Shown: positions 41,507 through 49,637 of the stretch, in pieces
Position numbering within the stretch: position 1 is the stretch's first letter
Layout of the letters: each line of letters opens with the position of its first letter
Source: Methylobacter sp. BlB1
Lineage (GTDB): Bacteria; Pseudomonadota; Gammaproteobacteria; Methylococcales; Methylomonadaceae
DNA: 64,000 nucleotides
Direction: 5' to 3'
Assembly: GCF_015476545.1 (NCBI RefSeq)
Contig: NZ_JADMKV010000002.1
Span: 105,264-169,263 of the forward strand
The notes under the pieces: generated by a model
What the model was told of the DNA's origin: nothing
What the model saw: only the letters and a program-made list of their open reading frames with translations
Database searches by the model: none
Translations under genes and position numbers: made by a program

Positions 41507-42226
41507 TTAACCCTGTTTGACATCATGAAGATAAATAGTTGCACCAATGACGGCAGCCGGCGCCACGACAATGTTCAATAACGGCAACGTCAATCCTGCC
41601 ATGGTCAATCCGCCGAAGCTCAAGGCACCCAAACGCATCTCTTTAGCCAGCTGTTTCTGCTCCGAAAACAGAACGCCTTCGTTTTCAAGCGGGTAAGCCA
41701 TATATTCGAGCGCCATGGCCCAGGCGCCGAACAAGGCCCACAGAAAAGGCGCGATCACATTGATGCCGGGAATAATGGACAACAACAGTAACGGCAAAGC
41801 CCGCGCAACAAGATACCCGAATCGTTTAACTTCAGCAGCCATGACTTTGGTCAAAGGCTGTTCTGCGACAGTGCCGTTTTTCCCGGTGACGATAGCCAGC
41901 GTTTTTGCCGCCAGTCTGCCATAGAACGGCGCCGCTATCAGATTCGCCAGTATCGTGAAGGTAAAAAAGCCAACGATAAAAAAGCTGATAAAAAACAGCG
42001 GCCACAAGATCCAGCTCAGCCACTGCAGCCAACCGGGAATAAACTGCTCGATCAGACTGTCGACGTAAAAATAGCCCAACGTCAACATCACGCTGTACAG
42101 CACCAGGTTGATCAGAACCGGAATGATCAGAAAGGCGCGCAATTGAGGACTGGCCAATAATCCCAATCCTCTGAAAAAATAGCCGACCGCCAATGCCGGG
42201 TTATTGCCTTTTTTATTGATCTGCAT
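41507..42226 (-). CDS. cysZ: CysZ-like sulfate transport protein (EI24 family)
   Basis: A 239-residue membrane protein of the CysZ/EI24 family with four membrane-spanning segments and two hemipenetrating helices. Close matches to E. coli CysZ are visible at GWLQWLSWILWPL, FTILANLIAAPFYG, LLLLSIIPGINVIAPFLWALFGAW and AMALEYMAYPLEN. CysZ imports sulfate for cysteine synthesis. The gene overlaps the end of mtnA by 14 bases and is followed by ppa. PPi from sulfate activation by ATP sulfurylase is a substrate of pyrophosphatase, so the pairing makes functional sense. Confidence 0.88.
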   Translation of the reverse strand: MQINKKGNNPALAVGYFFRGLGLLASPQLRAFLIIPVLINLVLYSVMLTLGYFYVDSLIEQFIPGWLQWLSWILWPLFFISFFIVGFFTFTILANLIAAPFYGRLAAKTLAIVTGKNGTVAEQPLTKVMAAEVKRFGYLVARALPLLLLSIIPGINVIAPFLWALFGAWAMALEYMAYPLENEGVLFSEQKQLAKEMRLGALSFGGLTMAGLTLPLLNIVVAPAAVIGATIYLHDVKQG

Positions 42227-43259
42227 GTTTTAGACTCCCTACCCCATGTTCAGACGGATCCAAAACTACGCCTTTCTCGGTCACAATCGCTGAAATCAAT
42301 TCAGCCGGCGTCACGTCGAATACCGGATTCCAGGCGCTGACCAGAGAATCCTCCTTGATGTAGCAAGATGCCAGCAATTCATTGGGGTTGCGCTGTTCGA
42401 TCTCTATGCTGCTGCCGTCTTTGATGCTCCAGTCTATCGTCGAAGTCGGCGCCGCCACCATGAGCTTGACGCCATGCTGCCTGGCCAGCACAGCCAATGA
42501 ATAAGTGCCGATCTTGTTGGCCGCATCGCCGTTGGCGGCAATACGGTCGGCGCCCACGACTATCCAGTCGATCGAGCCGGATTTCATGAGCCAGGCCGCC
42601 GCCGAATCAGCGATTAGCGTTGCCGGTATGCCATCCTGCGCCAGTTCCCAGACGGTCAGGCGCGCGCCCTGCAGCCAGGGCCGGGTCTCGCCGGCATAGA
42701 CATTGACCGGCTGACGTCGATAGACGCTGCGGATAACGCCCAGCGCTGTGCCATAGCCGCCTGTCGCCAGCGCGCCGGCATTGCAGTGCGTCATGATGCC
42801 TTTGGCGCCGGCCAGAATGTCAGCCCCCAATTCGCCCATGGCGTGATTGGCGGCGATATCGTCCGCATGAATTTTCTCGGCACAGGCCAGCGCAGCCGCC
42901 AAAGGATCACTTTGTACCTGACTCAATGCCGCCTTCATCTGATCCAGTGCCCAGAACAGATTGACGGCCGTCGGCCTAGAATGCGCCAGCCTGTCGATAT
43001 CGGCCGCCACTTGTTGCCGCCACTGATCCGATCCAGCCGAATAATGCCGCATGACAGACAGCACGACCCCGTAAGCCGCCGCAATGCCGATCGCCGGCGC
43101 ACCGCGCACACGCATGGAAGCAATGGCTTCCGTCACGCCGGCGGCATCGCTGTATTCGTCATAAACGATGGTTTCGGGGAGTTGTCGTTGATCCAATACT
43201 TTTAAAGCAGCGCCTGTCCATTGCAGGGCTTGTACAGCCAATTTACTCTGTCTTGTCAT
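42213..43259 (-). CDS. mtnA: S-methyl-5-thioribose-1-phosphate isomerase
   Basis: A 348-residue enzyme of the methionine salvage pathway, turning methylthioribose 1-phosphate into methylthioribulose 1-phosphate. Family blocks include AIGIAAAYGVVLSV, MTHCNAGALATGGYGTALG (catalytic Cys), RPWLQGARLTVWEL, and VVGADRIAANGDAANKIGTY (catalytic Asp). It is the first gene of a minus-strand operon (mtnA-cysZ-ppa) and diverges from mtaD. The deaminase/isomerase pairing suggests the MTA-to-methylthioinosine route of Pseudomonas. Confidence 0.96.
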   Translation of the reverse strand: MTRQSKLAVQALQWTGAALKVLDQRQLPETIVYDEYSDAAGVTEAIASMRVRGAPAIGIAAAYGVVLSVMRHYSAGSDQWRQQVAADIDRLAHSRPTAVNLFWALDQMKAALSQVQSDPLAAALACAEKIHADDIAANHAMGELGADILAGAKGIMTHCNAGALATGGYGTALGVIRSVYRRQPVNVYAGETRPWLQGARLTVWELAQDGIPATLIADSAAAWLMKSGSIDWIVVGADRIAANGDAANKIGTYSLAVLARQHGVKLMVAAPTSTIDWSIKDGSSIEIEQRNPNELLASCYIKEDSLVSAWNPVFDVTPAELISAIVTEKGVVLDPSEHGVGSLKHADQ

Positions 43260-43287
43260 TATTTATCAAAAATTAAGTTAAAAAAGT

Positions 43288-43293
43288 TATAAT
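43288..43293 (+). promoter_or_regulatory. TATAAT -10 box in the mtnA/mtaD gap
   Basis: A perfect TATAAT lies 27 bases before the mtaD start, inside the 60-base divergent gap. A matching -35 box is not evident. AGGA precedes the ATG by six bases. Confidence 0.4.
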
Positions 43294-43319
43294 TCCGCGT
43301 CTAAATAACAGGAATACCT

Positions 43320-44645
43320 ATGATAGTCGATACAGTGATCCACGCGCGCTGGATTATACCCGTTGAACCGGAATCCGTAACTACGGCTCCCTCCGTATAT
43401 GAATACCATGCCCTGGTTATCGATGGCGGCCGGATTATCGATCTGTTGCCGTCGGATATAGCCCGGCAAAAGTACCAAGGTACGACAACGGAAAACCTGG
43501 AAAGTCACGCTTTGCTGCCCGGTTTCGTCAACAGCCATACGCATGCGGCCATGACATTGCTGCGCGGCATCGCCGACGACCTGCATCTGATGGATTGGCT
43601 GCAAAATCATATTTGGCCTCTGGAACAGAAATGGATGAGCGAAGCGTTTGTGCGCGATGGCACCGATCTGGCCATTGCCGAAATGATTCTGGGCGGCACG
43701 ACCTGCTTCAATGACATGTATTTCTTTCCTGAGATCACAGCACAGCAGGCCCTGCATCATGGCATACGCGCCAGCGTCGGCCTGATCGTGATCGATTTTC
43801 CGTCAATCTGGGCCGAAAACAGCGAAGCCTACATCGAAAAAGGCCTGGCCTTGCACGATCAACTCAGCCATCATCCGCTGATCTCGACGCCGTTCGCCCC
43901 GCATGCGCCGTATACGGTCTCGGATGAGCCATTGAGCAAAGTCAGAACGTTTGCCGATGAACTGGAACTGCCCGTGCATATGCATGTGCATGAGACCCTG
44001 CACGAAGTCGAACAGGCACAGCAGGCAACCGGGCAGCGACCGTTGCAGCGATTGCATGAACTGGGCCTGCTCAGTCCGTCATTCATAGCCGTCCACATGA
44101 CCCAGCTGACCGATGACGAAATCGAACTGGTTGCCGAAACCGGCGCGCATATCGTGCATTGCCCCGAATCGAACCTGAAGCTGGCCAGCGGCTTCAGTCC
44201 GGTCGCCAAATGCCTGGCGGCGGGCATCAATGTTGCCCTGGGCACCGATGGCGCAGCCAGCAACAACGATCTCGACATGCTCGGGGAAATGCGTACCGCT
44301 GCGCTGCTCGGCAAGGCCATTGCCGGCGACGCCAGCGCTATCCCGGCCATGACAGCTCTGCGCATGGCCACCATCAACGGTGCCAAAGCGCTGGGCCTGG
44401 ATCAGGAAATCGGCTCGCTCAGCATCGGCAAATCCGCCGATGTCATTGCTATCGATCTGTCGCAACTGGAAACCCAGCCCCTGTATTGTCCGGTTTCACA
44501 GATCGTCTATGCCGCCAGCCGCCAGCAGGTTACCGACGTCTGGGTAGCGGGCAAACGCCTGTTGAAACAGCGCAATCTGACCACGATCGATATAACGGAT
44601 TTAAAGCAGAAGCTCGACGAATGGCGGCAGCGCCTATCGGCATGA
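43320..44645 (+). CDS. mtaD: 5'-methylthioadenosine/S-adenosylhomocysteine deaminase (TRZ/ATZ hydrolase family)
   Basis: A 441-residue amidohydrolase that deaminates MTA (and SAH) to the inosine derivatives. Metal-binding and family motifs are LPGFVNSHTHAAMTLLRGIAD (His-X-His, about 61-81), MHVHETLHEV (His ligand), HMTQLTDDEIE and LGTDGAASNNDLDML (Asp ligand). It is divergent from mtnA, which acts two steps later. The intermediate phosphorylase gene is not seen in the window. It precedes ubiG by about 68 bases. Confidence 0.92.
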   Translation: MIVDTVIHARWIIPVEPESVTTAPSVYEYHALVIDGGRIIDLLPSDIARQKYQGTTTENLESHALLPGFVNSHTHAAMTLLRGIADDLHLMDWLQNHIWPLEQKWMSEAFVRDGTDLAIAEMILGGTTCFNDMYFFPEITAQQALHHGIRASVGLIVIDFPSIWAENSEAYIEKGLALHDQLSHHPLISTPFAPHAPYTVSDEPLSKVRTFADELELPVHMHVHETLHEVEQAQQATGQRPLQRLHELGLLSPSFIAVHMTQLTDDEIELVAETGAHIVHCPESNLKLASGFSPVAKCLAAGINVALGTDGAASNNDLDMLGEMRTAALLGKAIAGDASAIPAMTALRMATINGAKALGLDQEIGSLSIGKSADVIAIDLSQLETQPLYCPVSQIVYAASRQQVTDVWVAGKRLLKQRNLTTIDITDLKQKLDEWRQRLSA

Positions 44646-44713
44646 GCAACCAGTAATGACGAATAACCTACTAATATAGTACACTAATAGCCATCCAACA
44701 CACGGTTCATAAG

Positions 44714-45421
44714 ATGACAGCATCAGACAACGTACATCTGCACGAAATCAACAAATTCGGCTCAATGGCCGAACGCTGGTGGGACCCGCAAGGCGAATTC
44801 AAAACCCTGCACGACATTAATCCGCTGCGCCTCCAGTTCATCCAGCAGTATGCGGAAATCGCCGGCAAGCGCATCGTTGACGTCGGCTGCGGCGGCGGCA
44901 TTTTAACCGAAGGGCTCGCCAGACTTGGCGCCGATGCGCTGGGCATTGACCTCAGCGAAGAACTGATCGATATCGCCGATCTGCATGGGCTGGAATCCGG
45001 CGTCAACACGCACTATCAGAAAATCAGCGCCGAAGCGCTGGCGGAGCAGCAGCCTGAAAGCTTCGACCATGTCACCTGCATGGAGATGCTCGAACATGTG
45101 CCGGACCCCGGCTCTATCATCAGCGCCTGCGCCCGGCTCGTCAAGCCCGGCGGCATGGTATTCTTCTCGACTCTGAACCGGCAGCCGAAAGCTTATCTGC
45201 TGGCCATTGTCGCGGCTGAGCACGTGCTCAGAATGCTGCCTAAAGGCACGCATGATTTCAAAACCTTCATCAAGCCGTCGGAATTGAGCCAGTCCGCCCG
45301 CAGCGCAGGCCTTGAACTGCAAGGCATGGTGGGCATCGAATACAACCCGTTCACCAAGCGTTTCAGCCTGGGCAAGGACATCGATGTCAACTACCTCGCC
45401 GCATTCAGACGGTCCGAATAG
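44714..45421 (+). CDS. ubiG: Ubiquinone biosynthesis O-methyltransferase
   Basis: A 235-residue SAM-dependent methyltransferase performing both O-methylations of ubiquinone synthesis. Motif I is VDVGCGGGILTEGLARLGA (about residues 56-74), with the following GIDLSEELI. The N-terminal WWDPQGEFKTLHDINPLRL block is UbiG-specific. It is followed after seven bases by mupP, the same order as in Pseudomonas. Confidence 0.95.
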   Translation: MTASDNVHLHEINKFGSMAERWWDPQGEFKTLHDINPLRLQFIQQYAEIAGKRIVDVGCGGGILTEGLARLGADALGIDLSEELIDIADLHGLESGVNTHYQKISAEALAEQQPESFDHVTCMEMLEHVPDPGSIISACARLVKPGGMVFFSTLNRQPKAYLLAIVAAEHVLRMLPKGTHDFKTFIKPSELSQSARSAGLELQGMVGIEYNPFTKRFSLGKDIDVNYLAAFRRSE

Positions 45422-45428
45422 ACGCCCA

Positions 45429-46109
45429 ATGTCGACCGACTTCAAATTAGCCTGCGTTTTATTCGACCTGGACGGCACACTGGTCGATACCGCGCCCGAT
45501 CTGATCGCCAGCCTGAACAAGGCTTTGGCCGAGCATGGCTTTTCAACCGTCGCGCCCGAAGCTATCCGCCCTTTTATCTCCTATGGCGGCGGCGCCATGG
45601 TCAGAGAGAGTGTAGGCGCCGATACCGATCAGGAGACTCAGGCTGCTGTCTTGAAGACCATGCTTGATTGTTACCAGACCAATATTGCCGAACATACGGT
45701 GTTTTTCTCGGGCATGGTCGAAACACTGGGCATCATCGAAGCGCTGGGATTGAAATGGGGTGTCGTGACCAATAAACGCAAACGCTTTACCGAGCCGCTG
45801 ATGGAAGCATTGCAATTGACCGCGAGGGCCGCCTGCATCGTCAGCGGCGATACTACGGCCAACAGCAAGCCGCACCCTGAACCGATGCTGGAAGCCTGCC
45901 GGCAGGCAGGCGTTCAGCCCCAGGAATGCGTTTTTATCGGCGATGCCGTTCATGATATTGCGGCCGGAAAAAATGCCCGGATGAAAACCCTGGCCGCACT
46001 GTACGGTTACCTGAAACCGGGCGACATGCCGGAAACCTGGGGCGCCGATGCGCTGATCGAGTCGCCCGAACAAATTCCAACCTGGATAGAGTCATTCACA
46101 TGCCGCTAA
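45429..46109 (+). CDS. mupP: N-acetylmuramic acid 6-phosphate phosphatase MupP (Gph-like HAD family)
   Basis: A 226-residue HAD-superfamily phosphatase. Motif I FDLDGTLVDTAPD (nucleophile Asp) is at about 12-24, motif II is WGVVTNK, and motif III/IV covers NSKPHPEPML and FIGDAVHDIAAGKNA. It would usually be annotated phosphoglycolate phosphatase. Its position between ubiG and yciK, and C-terminal features such as GYLKPGDMPETWGAD, match Pseudomonas MupP, which dephosphorylates MurNAc 6-phosphate in cell-wall recycling. The start at 45429 is chosen because the frame upstream is inside ubiG; no strong ribosome site is seen. It overlaps yciK by ten bases. Gph remains possible. Confidence 0.75.
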   Translation: MSTDFKLACVLFDLDGTLVDTAPDLIASLNKALAEHGFSTVAPEAIRPFISYGGGAMVRESVGADTDQETQAAVLKTMLDCYQTNIAEHTVFFSGMVETLGIIEALGLKWGVVTNKRKRFTEPLMEALQLTARAACIVSGDTTANSKPHPEPMLEACRQAGVQPQECVFIGDAVHDIAAGKNARMKTLAALYGYLKPGDMPETWGADALIESPEQIPTWIESFTCR

Positions 46110-46828
46110 CTCATCACGTCATTCTTATCACCGGTGCAGGCGGCGGCCTGGGAAGCACGGCGGCGCTGGCCTTGGCCAAACAGGGTGCGCATATTATCCT
46201 GCTCGATAAAAGCATCCCCAAGCTGGAAAAAACTTACGACGCCATCGTAGCCGCCAACGCGCCGGAACCTATTATTTATCCTTTCGATCTGGCGGGCACC
46301 AGTGAAATGGACTATCAGGAACTGGCCGACAGAATCGACGAAAAATACGGTTCGCTGCAGGGCGTTCTGCATTCGGCCGTGGAATTTACCGCATTCTCGC
46401 CTATTTCAGTCACTAAAACCAAGGACTGGGGACATACGCTGAACGTCAATCTGAATGCGCCTTTTCTGCTGAGCCGCGTGTTGCTGCCGGTGCTGAATAA
46501 AAGCGCGCACGCCTCGATCGTCTTCACCTCCGACTCATCCGCCAGAAACGCGCCGGCTTATTCGAGCGCTTACGGCGTATCGAAAATAGCAATGGAAGGC
46601 TTGGCCAATATCCTGGCCGAAGAACTTGAAGCCTTCAACAAAATACGCGTCAATACCTTAGTGCCCGGCCCTGTTGACTCGCCGCTAAGAAAGCGCGCTT
46701 ATCCGGCGGAAGACAAACACAAGCTGCCCGCCATGGAATCCCTGGCTCCCGTCTATGTCTATTTATTTGGCGCCGAAAGCATTGGCATCACCGGCCAAGT
46801 TATAGACGCCCGAACCTTTAATCTATAA
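46100..46828 (+). CDS. yciK: YciK-family short-chain dehydrogenase
   Basis: A 242-residue SDR with the nucleotide motif TGAGGGLGSTAALALAKQGA (about 11-30) and the catalytic Ser-Tyr-Lys set (FTSDSSARNAPAYSSAYGVSK, about 145-165). The C-terminal VYLFGAESIGITGQVIDA block fits YciK. The substrate is unknown. It is the third member of ubiG-mupP-yciK, with overlap to mupP, so translation is coupled. Confidence 0.9.
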   Translation: MPLTHHVILITGAGGGLGSTAALALAKQGAHIILLDKSIPKLEKTYDAIVAANAPEPIIYPFDLAGTSEMDYQELADRIDEKYGSLQGVLHSAVEFTAFSPISVTKTKDWGHTLNVNLNAPFLLSRVLLPVLNKSAHASIVFTSDSSARNAPAYSSAYGVSKIAMEGLANILAEELEAFNKIRVNTLVPGPVDSPLRKRAYPAEDKHKLPAMESLAPVYVYLFGAESIGITGQVIDARTFNL

Positions 46829-46838
46829 CTGAACTATT

Positions 46839-47387
46839 ATGGCAGAAAGAGAAACCGTTGTTTTAACCCGCGATGTCAATGTTGTCACTATACCGGACGG
46901 CAATACCGGAACTTTGAGCAAAGGCCACCAGGTTACTATTCACCAATCTCTCGGCAACAACTACACCGTCGTAACCGAACACGGCCACATGGTTCGCATT
47001 GCAGGCGTCGATGCCGACGCGCTGGGCAAGGATGAGCATCAACTGCACACCCTGGTCAAGGATACCAGCCCGGAAGCGGTTGAAAAAAACTGCTGGGAAG
47101 TCATGAAAACGGTTTACGACCCGGAAATCCCGGTCAACATCGTCGACCTGGGCTTGGTTTACTCCTGCCAGGTCACGCCGACTGGCGAAGGACTGAACGA
47201 CGTGCATGTCATGATGACTTTGACGGCGCCCGGCTGCGGCATGGGGCCTGTCATCCAGAGCGATGTGGAAAAATGCATCCGCGCGCTGCCCGGCGTCGCC
47301 AGTGTCAATGTCGAAATCGTGCTCGATCCGCCCTGGTCGCGCGAAATGATGTCGGAAGTCGCTCAGTTGCAGCTAGGCCTGTATTAA
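46839..47387 (+). CDS. sufT: Fe-S assembly protein SufT (DUF59/MIP18 family)
   Basis: A 182-residue protein. The N-terminal ~80 residues are an accessory region. The C-terminal MIP18/PaaD-like domain has KTVYDPEIPVNIVDLGLVYS (about 91-110), MTLTAPGCGMG with the conserved Cys (about 128-138) and LDPPWSREMMSEVA near the end. These are diagnostic of SufT, which helps mature Fe-S proteins. The gene follows yciK by ten bases and may be the last of the ubiG cluster. A suf operon is not in the window. Confidence 0.9.
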   Translation: MAERETVVLTRDVNVVTIPDGNTGTLSKGHQVTIHQSLGNNYTVVTEHGHMVRIAGVDADALGKDEHQLHTLVKDTSPEAVEKNCWEVMKTVYDPEIPVNIVDLGLVYSCQVTPTGEGLNDVHVMMTLTAPGCGMGPVIQSDVEKCIRALPGVASVNVEIVLDPPWSREMMSEVAQLQLGLY

Positions 47388-47739
47388 GCAAGCCCGAACA
47401 GGCTCGACACTAACGTACGCGAACTTGCACAACCAAGGTCTGGACCTGATATTTCCCGGCGGCTGCATGATGGATGCTATATTCCGGCTGCCGCCATCCC
47501 TCACCCTTCTTCAGGACTATTAACCGGGAAACGGTTTTCATCCCGGCTACATTGCCGCCGAGGCATTGCGCCCGGAATGTTGTTTTTCCAGCAACTCTCC
47601 CTATTCATCAATGTTGTCCTCTGACCCTATTCAATCAGATTATCAGCATTTACTGACATTATTATAATTTTTGCATGATTGTATAAAACTATCGGGTACT
47701 GTAAAAATTACTGTTACCATCCATTTATACACATGAACC
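47388..47739. other. 352-base intergenic stretch
   Basis: No convincing gene. The first part is GC-rich and includes AACAGGCTCG, similar to the core of the REP-like motif at 51313. GGCGGC (47458) and GCCGCC (47490) could pair loosely. The last 130 bases are AT-rich and probably hold the promoter of the bacteriohemerythrin gene, with TATAAT-like and TATAAA-like boxes. Confidence 0.3.
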
Positions 47740-48756
47740 ATGACACTCTTCCCTTGGGACCCGAAATTCACTACCGGTATTGATAAGATTGATACACAGC
47801 ATAAGCGGCTGTTCAATCTAATCAATCGGCTGAATGAGGTCATTGCCATGGGAGAAGCGCAGCAGGTCCTGATCAGAACATTAGATAAACTGGTCGCCTA
47901 TATCTATTATCATTTCGATGCCGAAGAAAATTTCATGCGCCAAAATGACTATCCTGAACCGCTCTTTCTGGAGCATCGGGTAAAACATCAGGAATTTGTA
48001 AAAAAAATTGCCAAGGAACAGCTCCGGTGTGCGATCAACCCGAAAAGAATCTCGATAGAGCTGCTCAATTTTTTTATGGATTGGCTCACCGACCATATAC
48101 TCAATGCCGATAAACAGATGGCGTTAACAATGCTTGAAGTCGAGCAAGCTGTCGGCGAAACCAGCGCATGCTACTTCATCAAGGACGCTTCCGGCAGTGC
48201 GCCACAGGACAGCGAAAGCCAATTCACAACGTTTGTCGATGATCTGCCCGTCTTTATCTGGCTCAAGGATGAATGCAACCGGCTTATTTACTGTAATAAA
48301 CACTGGCAGCAAGTCACTGGTTTAACGGCCAGCGACTATTCAACCGACGCATGGCTGAATTACATTCACCCGGATGACCGCAATCGATTACTGGCCGAAT
48401 ATGCCCGAGCTTTTAAAGAACGCTCAATAGTGCAGATTGAATACCGGCTGATTACCCGTGATGAGACCTGCCTTCATGTTTTGGAAACCGCGGCTCCCAG
48501 AATGTTTGAAAATAACGAGTTTGCCGGCTTTATCGGCTGGGGCATGAATATTTCGAGACAAAAACAGATTGAAGCGGCACTGGCTTTATCTGTGGCTCAA
48601 CTTGAAGAAACTTTAAGAAAACGAACACAGGAATTGCAGCAAATCCACGAAAAGTTTAATCGAAAAAAGGAAGCGCAACGGGTTTTACACCAAAAATTGA
48701 AAGAAACCCAAGGTCGCCTGATCCAGCCCGGAAAGATGCCGCGGCAGGACCGCTGA
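47740..48756 (+). CDS. Bacteriohemerythrin-PAS sensor protein without output domain
   Basis: A 338-residue protein. Residues 1-130 are a hemerythrin domain with all di-iron ligands: His21, His58 with Glu62 (HFDAE), His79 and His83 (EHRVKH), His119 and Asp124 (DHILNAD). Residues about 160-275 are a PAS domain (LPVFIWLKDECNRLIYCNK, HPDDRNRLLAEY). The chain then forms a coiled coil and stops at LKETQGRLIQPGKMPRQDR. LIQ-x-GKM is exactly how NtrB-type histidine kinases enter the H-box helix, so the protein looks cut at that point. Hemerythrins bind O2 or NO; an oxygen-sensing role is inferred. It is flanked by long gaps and stands alone. Confidence 0.87.
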   Translation: MTLFPWDPKFTTGIDKIDTQHKRLFNLINRLNEVIAMGEAQQVLIRTLDKLVAYIYYHFDAEENFMRQNDYPEPLFLEHRVKHQEFVKKIAKEQLRCAINPKRISIELLNFFMDWLTDHILNADKQMALTMLEVEQAVGETSACYFIKDASGSAPQDSESQFTTFVDDLPVFIWLKDECNRLIYCNKHWQQVTGLTASDYSTDAWLNYIHPDDRNRLLAEYARAFKERSIVQIEYRLITRDETCLHVLETAAPRMFENNEFAGFIGWGMNISRQKQIEAALALSVAQLEETLRKRTQELQQIHEKFNRKKEAQRVLHQKLKETQGRLIQPGKMPRQDR

Positions 48757-48824
48757 CTGCAGGCATTATTCATATTATCCAGGATCATCAAAGGACACAA
48801 ATCAGAGTCTATTTGCCGATTAAT
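48741..48824 (+). pseudogene. Possible relic of a histidine kinase C-terminus
   Basis: Two frames over from the bacteriohemerythrin frame, the bases just past its stop translate as LTAGIIHIIQDHQRTQIRVY then LPIN. This resembles the last part of a kinase catalytic domain (the GLGL...IIQDHGG...I.V....IYLP pattern) with the middle missing. Together with the kinase-like end of the upstream protein it suggests an internal deletion of the DHp and ATPase parts. Similarity is by eye only. Confidence 0.3.
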
Positions 48825-49068
48825 TTATTTTGTCCGCCAACTGCCCTCGTTTCGTAAATGCCTGATACCAACGCCTTGTCTCCAGAAAGTGTCTGAAGAA
48901 AAACCATTAGAAAACAGTCATTCTGATGGAGAAATTAAGGGTGCAGACAAAGCGCACTTCAGCCATAATCAATAAATTACCGCCAGCTTCGTTTCCGCGC
49001 AGATAAACGAAGGAATGACTGGACAAGCAAGTCAAAACTAAATAATTGCAGAGAAGTGGTGATCAATT

Positions 49069-49521
49069 ATGACAACGAGAGAACAAGACCAAAAATTCAT
49101 GGACATGGCTTTCGAGCAAGCGCAAAAAAGCTACGACGAAGGTGGTTTGCCTATCGGTACAGCAATGGTTGAAAACGGCAAGATTTTAGCCGTAGGCCAC
49201 AACAAACGCGTTCAGGAAGGAGACCCGATCGCGCATGGCGAAATGGACTGTCTGCGCCAGGCCGGGCGGCGCAGCAGTTACAAGGCCGTTACCCTGTACA
49301 CGACGCTCAGCCCCTGCATGATGTGCGCCGGCACCATTGTTCAGTTCGGCATTAAACGCGTTGTCGTTGGCGAAAACAAAAATTTTCCCGGCAACATTGA
49401 GTTTTTAAAAAGTCATGGCGTCGAAGTAACCTTGCTTGATGATAAACGGTGCATCGAACTGATGGCCCGTTTAATCCGGGAAAAGCCGCAACTTTGGAAT
49501 GAAGATATTGCTGTGGAATAA
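49069..49521 (+). CDS. Cytosine deaminase-like zinc deaminase (fungal Fcy1-type)
   Basis: A 150-residue cytidine-deaminase-fold protein. Zn and catalytic residues are His56 and Glu58 in AHGEMDC, Cys83 and Cys86 in SPCMMC. The order and sequence blocks (TLYTTLSPC, IKRVVVGENKNFPGN, LWNEDI) follow yeast cytosine deaminase Fcy1 more closely than bacterial TadA or guanine deaminase. Such enzymes convert cytosine to uracil. A ribosome site (GAGAAG) lies about 14 bases upstream. It is alone and converges with rluB. Substrate could also be guanine or another nucleobase. Confidence 0.85.
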   Translation: MTTREQDQKFMDMAFEQAQKSYDEGGLPIGTAMVENGKILAVGHNKRVQEGDPIAHGEMDCLRQAGRRSSYKAVTLYTTLSPCMMCAGTIVQFGIKRVVVGENKNFPGNIEFLKSHGVEVTLLDDKRCIELMARLIREKPQLWNEDIAVE

Positions 49522-49583
49522 GCCGCTGCTTTAAACGCTCAAAAGCTATTCCTGATGTCAAAATCAGCCCGAAAAATGCCGCT

Positions 49584-49625
49584 CCGCTGATCAGCTGCCA
49601 GACGATCCTGATAGCTGATCAGCGG
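49584..49625. terminator. Inverted repeat between the deaminase and rluB
   Basis: CCGCTGATCAGCT pairs perfectly with AGCTGATCAGCGG (13 bp) over 16 bases. It is probably the shared terminator of the two convergent genes, although no T-run flanks it. Confidence 0.5.
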
Positions 49626-49637
49626 ATGTAATTGGCG

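Noticed and set aside
45429..46109. Annotation as phosphoglycolate phosphatase (gph)
   Set aside because: Gene context and the sequence blocks favour MupP. The gph name is kept only as the alternative.
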